Origin: Spirochaeta isovalerica
GTDB taxonomy: Bacteria; Spirochaetota; Spirochaetia; DSM-2461
Assembly (NCBI RefSeq): GCF_014207565.1
Contig: NZ_JACHGJ010000001.1
Location: forward strand, 868,001-932,000
Length of the DNA stretch: 64,000 nucleotides
Direction of reading: 5' to 3'
The position numbers were made by a program, and so were the translations under genes. The notes below the pieces were generated by a model. It made no database searches and had not been told where the DNA came from. It was given only the letters and a program-made list of their open reading frames with translations. This document shows, piece by piece, positions 8,848 to 16,199 of this stretch (positions are counted from its first letter, which is position 1; each line of letters begins with the position of its first letter).

Positions 8848-8877
8848 AAAAAAGCCCCTTTTTTTAAGGGGCTTTTT
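8848..8877. terminator. Bidirectional intrinsic terminator
   Basis: AAGCCCCTT and AAGGGGCTT form a perfect stem around a T loop, flanked by A and T runs on both sides. It lies between two convergent genes (ending at 8816 and 8897), so it can end transcription on both strands. Confidence 0.9.
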
Positions 8878-8896
8878 CAATCTTTCAGGCTGTTCA

Positions 8897-9304
8897 TTAC
8901 TTCTCGGGTATATCGAGACGCATGTTCATGCGCCAGTCACTTCTTGTTTCAGGATTCTCTTCATAGGGAATTTTTTTGAGAATTTCAAATTTTCTATTAT
9001 TCAGGATTCTGACAACACCGAAATTGCCACTTCCGAGATATACAATTTTTTCCTGATTGCCCAGAGTTTCTTTTTCTGAAAGCTGTTTAACAATACAATC
9101 AAAATGAACGGGATTCTCACCGGAAGGATCATTCATGGCCGCCGAAATGTCTCTGATAGGATTTCCGCACAGAGCACAATCCGGTCCATTCGCCCTTTCC
9201 TGTTGAGGTCTGTTTCGCCTGTTTCTCTTTCTTCGGTCATTCCTACGGCGGGATCTGCTTACATCGTTTTCCGATTTACCGGCAGATTCGTCGGGGTTTT
9301 TCAT
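8897..9304 (-). CDS. Small zinc-finger-like protein of unknown function
   Basis: A 135-residue protein. The N-terminal 45 residues are highly basic (runs of Arg, Asn and Lys) and probably disordered or RNA-binding. Then comes a putative metal site CALCGNPI ... HFDC (C-x2-C ... H-x2-C), and a strand-rich end (KIVYLGSGNFGVVRIL). The family is unknown to me. Its ATG overlaps the TGA of the 49-codon gene upstream (ATGA), so the two are translationally coupled. Confidence 0.7.
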   Translation of the reverse strand: MKNPDESAGKSENDVSRSRRRNDRRKRNRRNRPQQERANGPDCALCGNPIRDISAAMNDPSGENPVHFDCIVKQLSEKETLGNQEKIVYLGSGNFGVVRILNNRKFEILKKIPYEENPETRSDWRMNMRLDIPEK

Positions 9305-9450
9305 GTCTTCTCCTCATTGAAGTTTACGATCTCATGAGTCAGAGTGGCCGCTATCTGTGAAATGGCCAGAGACAAATACTTGTCATCATCGATTTTCTGC
9401 TTCAATTCCTTTAGTCGTTTCGGATCAGACTGTTTTGCAATTCTTATCAT
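9301..9450 (-). CDS. 49-residue conserved-looking small protein
   Basis: A short gene read directly from the sequence: ATG at 9450, TGA at 9301-9303. GGAG lies 5 nt before the ATG. The product begins MIRIAKQSDPKRLKELKQK, is amphipathic and helical, and ends in EEKT. It overlaps the next gene by an ATGA junction and follows yraN in the same direction, which supports it being real. Function unknown. Confidence 0.65.
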   Translation of the reverse strand: MIRIAKQSDPKRLKELKQKIDDDKYLSLAISQIAATLTHEIVNFNEEKT

Positions 9451-9465
9451 TGGAGCTCCATCTCC

Positions 9466-9813
9466 CTAAAAAGCATTGATCAGATGATGTATTTCCCCCG
9501 TCCTCCTTGACAGAAAAACTACATCATAGCGTAGTCTGAAATCGCGATATTGCTGATACTTTACCAGAAAATACCGGGATGTATCTACTATTCTTTTTCT
9601 CTTAGTACTATTAATTGCATACTCAAGATCTTCAAAATCGTAATAATCCCAGTACTTCACCTCAACAAATGCGATTTCATCATTAGTTCTACATATAATA
9701 TCGACTTCTCCGGTACGGGACATAAAGTTTCTTTTCAGAATTTTATAGTCTTTTTTTTCCAGGTAAGAAACAGCCAGATCTTCACCTTCCCGCCCTTTTG
9801 CGCGGCTGTCCAC
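9466..9813 (-). CDS. yraN: YraN-family (UPF0102) putative nuclease
   Basis: A 115-residue protein of the restriction-endonuclease-like fold. It starts with KGREGEDLAVSYLEKKDYKIL, then GEVDIICR and AFVEVKYW, matching the E ... D ... ExK arrangement of the fold. The cellular role of YraN is not established. The start is GTG at 9811-9813, overlapping the stop of the HD-GYP gene by one base. Confidence 0.88.
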   Translation of the reverse strand: MDSRAKGREGEDLAVSYLEKKDYKILKRNFMSRTGEVDIICRTNDEIAFVEVKYWDYYDFEDLEYAINSTKRKRIVDTSRYFLVKYQQYRDFRLRYDVVFLSRRTGEIHHLINAF

Positions 9814-10943
9814 TAAACAGTCTTTCCGGCGAGAGTCTTGACATCAAGAGCTTTGAGAATGAAGAGATTCGTTTCCTGAAGGAGATCCAGCACGAGACCT
9901 GAACCATCCTTGTACTCGGTTCCGTCCGAATCAATGAGAAGCATGAGCTCCGGTCTTAGAGGTGTGTTGCCATGTATGGAAGTAACACGGCCGATGCTTG
10001 AGTCACTGAGAAGAACAATACTGCCTATAGGGTATATTCCCATACTGGAAATGAAGGCTTTTACAACTTTGGGATCGAATCTTCGCGAATTATCGCTCAG
10101 GATATTTTTCATAGCAAAATATCCGGTCATTGAGTTCCTGTAAGGCCTTTCAGAAACCATAGCCTCAAAAGCATCAGCAACCGAGACTATCCGGGCTTCC
10201 AGACCGATTTCCTGTTCCTTCAGACCTTGAGGATATCCGGTTCCATTCCATCTCTCATGGTGCTGCAGAGCGATCTGGGAAACATCTTCCGGATAATAGA
10301 GCTCTTTTGCCATGACCTGATATGAATAAAGTGTATGGGTTCTCAGAACCTTCAGTTCCTTATCATCCAGCTGGGAGTCCTTTTCCCTGATCTTTTTCGA
10401 GACACGTAGCATTCCGCAATCATGTAATATTGCCCCTATAACCAGATTCTGCAGCTTTGATTCTTCAATTTTCAGATAATCGCCGATTACCGCAGAAAGA
10501 ATGGCACAGTTCAAACTGCTTTTAGCATAACCACTGCCCGCGCTTGAACATATAATAAGGCTGATAGTCTCATTTCTCTGTTCCAGAACATACTTGATAA
10601 TCAACTCAGCAAGCGTATCGATTGATGTTGTATTAAATGTTTCTTTTTTGGAAATGCGATCAAATATATCGGAGAGAAAGGAAACGGCGTTTTTATAGAA
10701 ATTAACAGAATCGCTATTGGCATCGAGGCCGAAAAATTCAAAATCTGCTTTTACGTCAGAAGGTGTTTTATCAATGGGCTTACCTTCGGTAAGAACTTCC
10801 TCTACTCCCCACTGAGTCAGCCTGTGCAGGTCTTTTTCCCGAATGGCAACACCTGCCGGAACAAGTAAAACATCATCTTCGACGTAAACCGATGCATCAA
10901 ATTCCATTCCAACCTGTAAGTCTTCAACTTTTACTATGTTCAT
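9813..10943 (-). CDS. HD-GYP domain protein, probable cyclic-di-GMP phosphodiesterase
   Basis: About 376 residues from the ATG at 10943. The upstream TTG at 10967 is also possible, but AGGA lies about 9 nt before the ATG. The N-terminal 55 residues (MNIVKVEDLQVGMEF ...) form the small domain often found before HD-GYP. The catalytic domain has AILHDCGML (HD), the HHERWNGTGYP signature of HD-GYP, and DAFEAMVSERPYR. The expected reaction is hydrolysis of c-di-GMP. A PilZ protein and an MshEN-like protein elsewhere in the window are plausible readers of the same messenger. Confidence 0.92.
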   Translation of the reverse strand: MNIVKVEDLQVGMEFDASVYVEDDVLLVPAGVAIREKDLHRLTQWGVEEVLTEGKPIDKTPSDVKADFEFFGLDANSDSVNFYKNAVSFLSDIFDRISKKETFNTTSIDTLAELIIKYVLEQRNETISLIICSSAGSGYAKSSLNCAILSAVIGDYLKIEESKLQNLVIGAILHDCGMLRVSKKIREKDSQLDDKELKVLRTHTLYSYQVMAKELYYPEDVSQIALQHHERWNGTGYPQGLKEQEIGLEARIVSVADAFEAMVSERPYRNSMTGYFAMKNILSDNSRRFDPKVVKAFISSMGIYPIGSIVLLSDSSIGRVTSIHGNTPLRPELMLLIDSDGTEYKDGSGLVLDLLQETNLFILKALDVKTLAGKTV

Positions 10944-11032
10944 TGCCCCATCCTGAATAGCAGTCAATACTGATAATCAATCTTATTATAACTTAAAGAT
11001 TCTATCTTGACTATCCTATAATTCTAAGGCAT

Positions 11033-11061
11033 AAAAAAACCGGAATCACGCGATTCCGGTT
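11033..11061 (-). terminator. Terminator of the ffh-rplS operon
   Basis: A perfect 10-bp stem (AACCGGAATC / GATTCCGGTT) with a 4-nt loop. On the minus strand it is followed by a run of seven T. It lies just after rplS. Confidence 0.9.
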
Positions 11062-11067
11062 CAATTT

Positions 11068-11430
11068 TTACTTCTGATCAGCTTTTTTCTTGATAAGCTC
11101 TTTAACCTTGGCGGCTTTTCCGACTCTTTCGCGGATGTAATAGAGTTTGGCTCTTCTTACTTTACCTCTTCTGGTTACTTCGATCTTTTCAATTTTAGGA
11201 GAATTGATGGGAAAAATTCTTTCAACGCCGACACCATGTGACATTTTTCTAACTGTAACAGTTCTGTTGATTCCAGCATTGTTGAGAGAAAGCGCCAGAC
11301 CTTCATAAACCTGAACACGTTCTGTTTTTCCTTCAATGATCTTATAGAAAACTTTAATTGTATCGCCAATCTTAAAGTTTTCAGCATTTTCTTTAATCTG
11401 ATCAGACTCAATTGATTTAATTATATCCAT
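11068..11430 (-). CDS. rplS: 50S ribosomal protein L19
   Basis: A 120-residue protein with the L19 core: [43 protein letters not shown] and [23 protein letters not shown]19 sits at the 30S-50S interface. AGGAGG lies upstream of the ATG, within the end of trmD (14-bp overlap). It is the last gene of the operon and is followed by a strong terminator. Confidence 0.97.
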   Translation of the reverse strand: MDIIKSIESDQIKENAENFKIGDTIKVFYKIIEGKTERVQVYEGLALSLNNAGINRTVTVRKMSHGVGVERIFPINSPKIEKIEVTRRGKVRRAKLYYIRERVGKAAKVKELIKKKADQK

Positions 11431-12160
11431 TAGGTCCTTCCTCCTGAATTACCATTTCATTTAACATTTTTTCAGCTTCATCCGACAGCTGACCGCTTTC
11501 CAGCAAATCAGGTCTGTTGGCGAGTGTTTTCTCAAGCTGTTTTTTCAACCGCCATTTTTCAATTTTAGCATGATGCCCCGATAAAAGTATATCGGGAACG
11601 CCGCGTCCCTGAAAAACTTCCGGTCTGGTGTAATGAGGATATTCGAGAAGAGCGTTCTGAAAACTTTCCTCTTCTAGCGATTCCTTTGTTATTACACCTT
11701 CACAAAGCCGGTATACGCTGTCAACCAGAACGAGAGCTGCAACCTCTCCCGACGATATAACATAGTCACCGATAGAAATCTCGTCATCCACATAGAGATC
11801 GATGATACGCTGATCAATACCCTCGTATCGACCGCATATGATGACAATCTCTTTCTCGCCTGACAACTCAAGCGAAAGCTTCTGATCGAGCTTCTTACCC
11901 GAAGGCGACATATAAACGGTTCTTGTCTGTCCGGCATTAACCGAATCCAGAGCCGCAGCCAGGGGTTCGGCTTTCATAACCATCCCGGCACCGCCGCCGT
12001 AAGGCGCATCATCACAGGTCCTGTGCTTATCGAAAGCAAAGTCCCTGATGTTGACAAAATTATATTCCACCAGATTGTTCTTAACAGCTCTCGACATGAT
12101 TGAACTGTTAAAAAAACCTTCCAGTATTTCAGGAAACAGAGATAAAATTGTAAATTTCAT
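11417..12160 (-). CDS. trmD: tRNA (guanine-37-N1) methyltransferase
   Basis: About 247 residues from the ATG at 12160, chosen because it overlaps the rimM stop as ATGA; an in-frame ATG at 12172 would add four residues. TrmD methylates G37 of tRNAs using SAM through a trefoil knot. Conserved parts are [40 protein letters not shown] and [19 protein letters not shown]. It lies between rimM and rplS as in most bacteria. Confidence 0.97.
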   Translation of the reverse strand: MKFTILSLFPEILEGFFNSSIMSRAVKNNLVEYNFVNIRDFAFDKHRTCDDAPYGGGAGMVMKAEPLAAALDSVNAGQTRTVYMSPSGKKLDQKLSLELSGEKEIVIICGRYEGIDQRIIDLYVDDEISIGDYVISSGEVAALVLVDSVYRLCEGVITKESLEEESFQNALLEYPHYTRPEVFQGRGVPDILLSGHHAKIEKWRLKKQLEKTLANRPDLLESGQLSDEAEKMLNEMVIQEEGPNGYN

Positions 12161-12657
12161 CCCAGAATCCATTTTTCTTTCAGTTCGATGAGCTTTCCAT
12201 CGATGGAAATATCTCCGATAAACTCATCGCGAAAGGGTATAAGAACTGATTCTCCGGAGTTTAGTTCCACTTCGAACAGCTCTCCGCCTCCCCCTTCGAT
12301 AATTGATTTCACACGTCCGATAATCTCTCCGTCATAACGCAAGGAACACTGAACCAAATCAGCGTGATAATACTCTCCCTCATTCAAAGGCGCTGCATTA
12401 TCACGGGGGACCAGGATTTCCATTCCGGCAAGCGTTTTGGCCTTTTCCGGCGAATCGATCCCGGCGATTTTAAGGATGACAGAATCACCTAGAGGCTTCA
12501 CCTCTTCGATAACCGACTCACGTTCCTGCCTATCCGATTTCAGGATAATTTTTTCCAGATCATAAAAATGATCCGTCTCTCCCGAAAAACTGACAACTTT
12601 GACAAATCCTTTGATTCCATGGGAAGTGCGGATCTTACCGATCGCGATCAAATCCAT
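12157..12657 (-). CDS. rimM: 16S rRNA processing protein RimM
   Basis: About 166 residues from the ATG at 12657 (MDLIAIGKIRTSHGIKGFVKV). The frame is open upstream for 40 more codons across the KH gene, which I reject as non-family sequence. RimM binds S19 and aids maturation of the 30S head. The N-terminal beta barrel and the C-terminal PRC-barrel-like part (GEIIGRVKSIIEGGGGELFEVEL ... IPFRDEFI) are both present. The start lies next to the TGA of khpA, so the genes are coupled. Confidence 0.94.
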   Translation of the reverse strand: MDLIAIGKIRTSHGIKGFVKVVSFSGETDHFYDLEKIILKSDRQERESVIEEVKPLGDSVILKIAGIDSPEKAKTLAGMEILVPRDNAAPLNEGEYYHADLVQCSLRYDGEIIGRVKSIIEGGGGELFEVELNSGESVLIPFRDEFIGDISIDGKLIELKEKWILG

Positions 12658-12658
12658 A

Positions 12659-12892
12659 TCAGTCGAGAATCTCCAGAACGCATCTCTTTCCGTCCCTGGT
12701 GCTCGAAGCACTGAGGATAGTCCGGACCGCTTTGGCAATTCTGCCGTGCTTTCCGATGACTTTGCCGATATCATCATCGGATACCCGTAATTCCAGAATT
12801 GTCGATTTTTCCCCTTCGATCATATTAACCGTAACTTCATCGGGATAATCGACAAGCGATTTAGCAATGTACTCTACCAGATCTCTTTCCAC
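12659..12892 (-). CDS. khpA: KH-domain RNA-binding protein
   Basis: A 77-residue single KH domain with the nucleic-acid-binding GxxG loop in VIGKHGRIAKAVRTIL. This is the KhpA/YlqC family, regularly found between rpsP and rimM. It starts MERDLVEYIAKSLVDYPDEV, typical of the family. In other bacteria it partners a second KH protein in RNA binding; no partner gene is in this window. Confidence 0.93.
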   Translation of the reverse strand: MERDLVEYIAKSLVDYPDEVTVNMIEGEKSTILELRVSDDDIGKVIGKHGRIAKAVRTILSASSTRDGKRCVLEILD

Positions 12893-12909
12893 AATAACCT
12901 CAGACCCCC

Positions 12910-13161
12910 TTATTTAAGGGTGATACCTTTTTTGTTGAGAAGTCTCTTAACGGTATCTGTGGGTCTGGCGCCTTTTGCAAACCAGTCTCTGATTTTTTCT
13001 TCTTTAAGAACAACCTGTTTGTCTTCAGCTTCGATGGGGTGATAGTAACCGACTTCATCGATTGCTCTTCCGTCTCTTGCTGTTCTTGAATCCATAACAA
13101 CGATTCTATAGTAAGGTCTCTTTTTAGCGCCTACTCTCTTAAGTCTGATTTTTACACTCAC
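12910..13161 (-). CDS. rpsP: 30S ribosomal protein S16
   Basis: An 83-residue protein with the standard start [21 protein letters not shown], then [19 protein letters not shown]. The start is GTG with AGGAG upstream. It lies between ffh and khpA. Confidence 0.97.
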   Translation of the reverse strand: MSVKIRLKRVGAKKRPYYRIVVMDSRTARDGRAIDEVGYYHPIEAEDKQVVLKEEKIRDWFAKGARPTDTVKRLLNKKGITLK

Positions 13162-13176
13162 GTATTTACTCCTAGT

Positions 13177-14508
13177 CTACATTCCGCCCATTTGTGTCAT
13201 GAGCTGGTTCTGCAGTTTCTTGTTTTTTGCGATTTTCTTCATCGTCAACCGCATCTTGTCGAATTTTTTAATGAGCCGGCTTACTTCTGAAACAGTAGTG
13301 CCGCTCCCCGCAGCTATTCTTTTTCTCCGGGGCGGACCGATTATTCTGTGATTTCTCCTCTCCTGAAGAGTCATTGACAAAATAATGGCTTCCTCCCTTT
13401 TAATAGCTTTTTCATCGATGTCCCCATCACCTATCTTCCCGGCCATTCCGGGAATCATGGCGACCAGAGACTGGACGCTGCCCATTTTCCGCATTTGCTG
13501 GAACTGCTTCAAGTAGTCTTCCAGCGTAAAAGTGGCGGAAATTATCTTCTTCTGAAGTTCTTCCGCCTCTTCCTGCGTGGCAACTCCCTGAGCCTTCTCC
13601 ACCAGACTGACAACATCGCCCATCCCGAGAATACGGGAGGCTATCCTGTCAGGATAGAAAGGCTCAAGATCTTCAACTTTCTCACCAACACCAATGAATT
13701 TTATTGGTTTCCCTGTGATGCTCTTGAGGGAAAGAGCAGCACCGCCGCGGGCATCGGAGTCGAATTTTGTAAGAATAACACCGCTTATCGTAACTTCTTC
13801 ATCAAAAGCTTTGGCTATTTCAACTGCATTCTGTCCGGTCATGGCGTCAGCGACCAGTAGTGCCTCGTCAGGGTTCACCGCTTCCCTGACGTCTACGATC
13901 TCTTTCATCATGTCCTGATCTATCTGCAACCGGCCGGCCGTATCGATAATCAGCGTATCATATTGTTTTTTCTTCGCAAGTTTCAGCGCGTTTTTCGCAA
14001 CTTTAACCGCGTTTTTTGTTTCTTCTCTGTAGACTTCTACACCGATCTGTTCTCCCAGAACGGAAAGCTGTTCCACAGCAGCAGGCCTTACCAGGTCACA
14101 GGCGGCCAGCATGGGGTTTCTCCCCTCTTTCTTCAATCGGGCGGCAAGCTTGGCGGCAGCCGTAGTCTTACCAGCCCCCTGCAGGCCGAGAAGAAGTATA
14201 ACAGAGACGGTATCAGGTCCTTTTAATTCAAGATCCTGACGGGAGTCACCCAACAGATCGACCATCTTGTCATAAACGATTTTAATGAACATCTGTCCGG
14301 GATCAACCGAACGGAGGACATCTTCTCCCGTCGCGTCCTTGATGGTTCTGTTAACAAAGCGTCTGACAACTCTGAGGTTGACATCGGCATCGAGGAGAGC
14401 CACCTTTATTTCGTTGACAGCGTCCTCTATATTCTTTTCTGTTATCCGGTTCTTTCCGGTAAACTGCCTGGTAATGTCAGTCAGTTTATCCGTAATTCGG
14501 TCTAGCAT
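13177..14508 (-). CDS. ffh: Signal recognition particle protein Ffh (SRP54)
   Basis: A 443-residue GTPase of the signal recognition particle. It has the N-domain four-helix bundle, then the G domain with GLQGAGKTT (residues 108-116), DTAGRLQID, LTKFDSDARGGAAL and GVGEKVEDLEPFYPDR. The methionine-rich M domain has RIAAGSGTTVSEVSRLIKKFDKM for 4.5S RNA binding, and the protein ends in Met/Gln-rich MTQMGGM. It heads the ffh-rpsP-khpA-rimM-trmD-rplS operon and has a promoter just upstream. Confidence 0.97.
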   Translation of the reverse strand: MLDRITDKLTDITRQFTGKNRITEKNIEDAVNEIKVALLDADVNLRVVRRFVNRTIKDATGEDVLRSVDPGQMFIKIVYDKMVDLLGDSRQDLELKGPDTVSVILLLGLQGAGKTTAAAKLAARLKKEGRNPMLAACDLVRPAAVEQLSVLGEQIGVEVYREETKNAVKVAKNALKLAKKKQYDTLIIDTAGRLQIDQDMMKEIVDVREAVNPDEALLVADAMTGQNAVEIAKAFDEEVTISGVILTKFDSDARGGAALSLKSITGKPIKFIGVGEKVEDLEPFYPDRIASRILGMGDVVSLVEKAQGVATQEEAEELQKKIISATFTLEDYLKQFQQMRKMGSVQSLVAMIPGMAGKIGDGDIDEKAIKREEAIILSMTLQERRNHRIIGPPRRKRIAAGSGTTVSEVSRLIKKFDKMRLTMKKIAKNKKLQNQLMTQMGGM

Positions 14509-14540
14509 TCTTTCTATTTAGCCTTAAAAGTTTTAGCTTT

Positions 14541-14570
14541 TTTATACCGTTAATCCCAGAGCTGTGTCAA
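14541..14570 (-). promoter_or_regulatory. Sigma-70 promoter of the ffh-rpsP-rplS operon
   Basis: On the minus strand: TTGACA (14565-14570), an 18-nt spacer and TATAAA (14541-14546), 32 nt before the ffh ATG. The -35 is a perfect consensus. Confidence 0.7.
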
Positions 14571-14580
14571 GTATGACAGA

Positions 14581-15789
14581 TCAGTAAATCTTCATGAAAT
14601 GACGTTCCAGGTAGCTTATACGTTCCTCCGACCGATCACTGTACACACTGAGGGGGAAATGATCCCTTACAAGTTTGAAAAGAGTGACCGCTTTTTCAAT
14701 ATCCTGCCCGGTTCCGGGATTTTCAAGAGACTGAGCGGCACGAAACAGCATTTCCGCACTGCTGTTATCATAGGGATATAGTAAAAAAGCATTTTCCGCC
14801 AGTTTAACCAGCAGCTGATCGTACCCCCCCTGCTTATCGAGCAATTCAAAGACATCCATCATCAGATCGGTTCCCGGATCAGCCTCGGGGTCCGTAAGCT
14901 GATCTATTGACGCGACGACTCCCGGGACATTCTCCTCCATCACAGCAATGCTTATATCATCATCCGCCAATCCGCTCAACTCCTTTTCAGAGAAATCAGT
15001 TGAAAGGGCTTCAATTACCACAGGAAGATGGCTCCCGGAATCTTCTGTTGCGGCCTCAAGCTTGTACGACAGTTTTTCATCCTCACCGGTTTCACTGTTC
15101 TGAAGAACAAAATAGAGAACTAAAGTCCCTCCTGTCTCCGAAGTAAAAAGAAAACGCGTCATTCCATCTTCAAATTGTCTATTCTTGAGTACAATCCCCT
15201 CACTGGAATCTCCGCGGTCAAATATCCATCCCTCACGATCAAGAGAAATCAGAATATCTTCCCCCGGAGTGAATTCTCTGAAATTGTCCGGCATTCCTCC
15301 GTCCGCATTAACTGATTCACGAACATCTGGAGAAATTTCATCGGTTCTACTCAACCCGGGTTCAACTGTTACAACAGTCTCTTCGGGAATAATTATATTC
15401 TCCGGAGTAAGAGGAGAATCGGCAGCAGGAGGTTTTTCAGAGGTTTCGACTACAGAATCCAGCGCGACAGGTCTCACACTCTCTGCAATGACTGTCTGTC
15501 TTTCCTGTTTTTCGGGTTCAGGAGCGGGCTCTTTTGCAATTTCAGGAATCACATACTCGGGAAGGATTATTTCATTATCTCCGCCGAGATCCTCATCAGG
15601 AGCGATGGAAAGATAGGGTGCAGAAACAAAGAGAGAGATTTCAGGCAGCACAACTGAACCTTCGAGCCCCTCTGCATCGGAATTCTCCACGGCCTGATTA
15701 AATGCATAATACCGGGCTTCACCTGTCGTTACACATGAGGATAAGATTATCAATAATGAAAAAAATAGAGCTATCTGTCTTTTACACAT
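14581..15789 (-). CDS. Large lipoprotein of unknown function
   Basis: A 402-residue protein with a lipoprotein signal (MCKRQIALFFSLLIILSSC, lipobox LSSC). An acidic, Pro/Glu-rich low-complexity region (about 70-190) follows. Next is a strand-rich domain (about 190-260, with GWIFDRG and FLFTSETGGTLVLYF), then a helical C-terminus resembling TPR or YfiO-like repeats (LLVKLAENAFLLYPYD ... LFKLVRDHFPLSVYSDRSEERI). That end suggests an outer-membrane assembly or scaffold role, by inference only. The ATG overlaps the TGA of the upstream gene. Confidence 0.8.
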   Translation of the reverse strand: MCKRQIALFFSLLIILSSCVTTGEARYYAFNQAVENSDAEGLEGSVVLPEISLFVSAPYLSIAPDEDLGGDNEIILPEYVIPEIAKEPAPEPEKQERQTVIAESVRPVALDSVVETSEKPPAADSPLTPENIIIPEETVVTVEPGLSRTDEISPDVRESVNADGGMPDNFREFTPGEDILISLDREGWIFDRGDSSEGIVLKNRQFEDGMTRFLFTSETGGTLVLYFVLQNSETGEDEKLSYKLEAATEDSGSHLPVVIEALSTDFSEKELSGLADDDISIAVMEENVPGVVASIDQLTDPEADPGTDLMMDVFELLDKQGGYDQLLVKLAENAFLLYPYDNSSAEMLFRAAQSLENPGTGQDIEKAVTLFKLVRDHFPLSVYSDRSEERISYLERHFMKIY

Positions 15790-16199
15790 CAGGGGATATC
15801 ATCCAGGACATTTTCAATAGATTTGCGGTTTTCTTCGCGGATTTTCTCTATTCCCAACTCTTCAGGAGGAATAATATACCGCTCAACCATGGACTCTGGC
15901 CACATTTTCATAGGCTCACGATACAAGGTCAGACCTCTTTCTCCCGACTCGAGGGATTCGGGAATTATGAAATCAGTCAAACCGGGCGATTTGAGAATCG
16001 CAGAAATATCCTCTTCTGTATAGAGTTCCGGTTCGGAACTGTCACCGCCCGCGTTTACCGACCTGAAAATTGTAACACCGACGACGACAAGCACCGCCAG
16101 CATAAGAATGGAAAAGAGAGAGAAGAGATATATTTTAAAAATGTGAGGCTCTACATAATCTGTAAGCTTGAAATTGACCTTCAGCTTAGGAGTTTTCAT
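15789..16199 (-). CDS. Single-pass membrane protein of unknown function
   Basis: About 136 residues from the ATG at 16199, which lies inside the end of smc (14-bp overlap). The longer open frame upstream is an smc shadow. It has a short cytoplasmic N-terminus and one membrane segment (about 27-47, YLFSLFSILMLAVLVVVGVTIF). A periplasmic acidic, Pro-rich region ends in a helix with many Glu and Arg. The family is not recognised. It is coupled to smc upstream and to the lipoprotein downstream. Confidence 0.75.
   Translation of the reverse strand: MKTPKLKVNFKLTDYVEPHIFKIYLFSLFSILMLAVLVVVGVTIFRSVNAGGDSSEPELYTEEDISAILKSPGLTDFIIPESLESGERGLTLYREPMKMWPESMVERYIIPPEELGIEKIREENRKSIENVLDDIP

Noticed and set aside
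12658-12777. N-terminal extension of rimM
   Set aside because: It overlaps the khpA gene in another frame, and RimM begins at the ATG at 12657.
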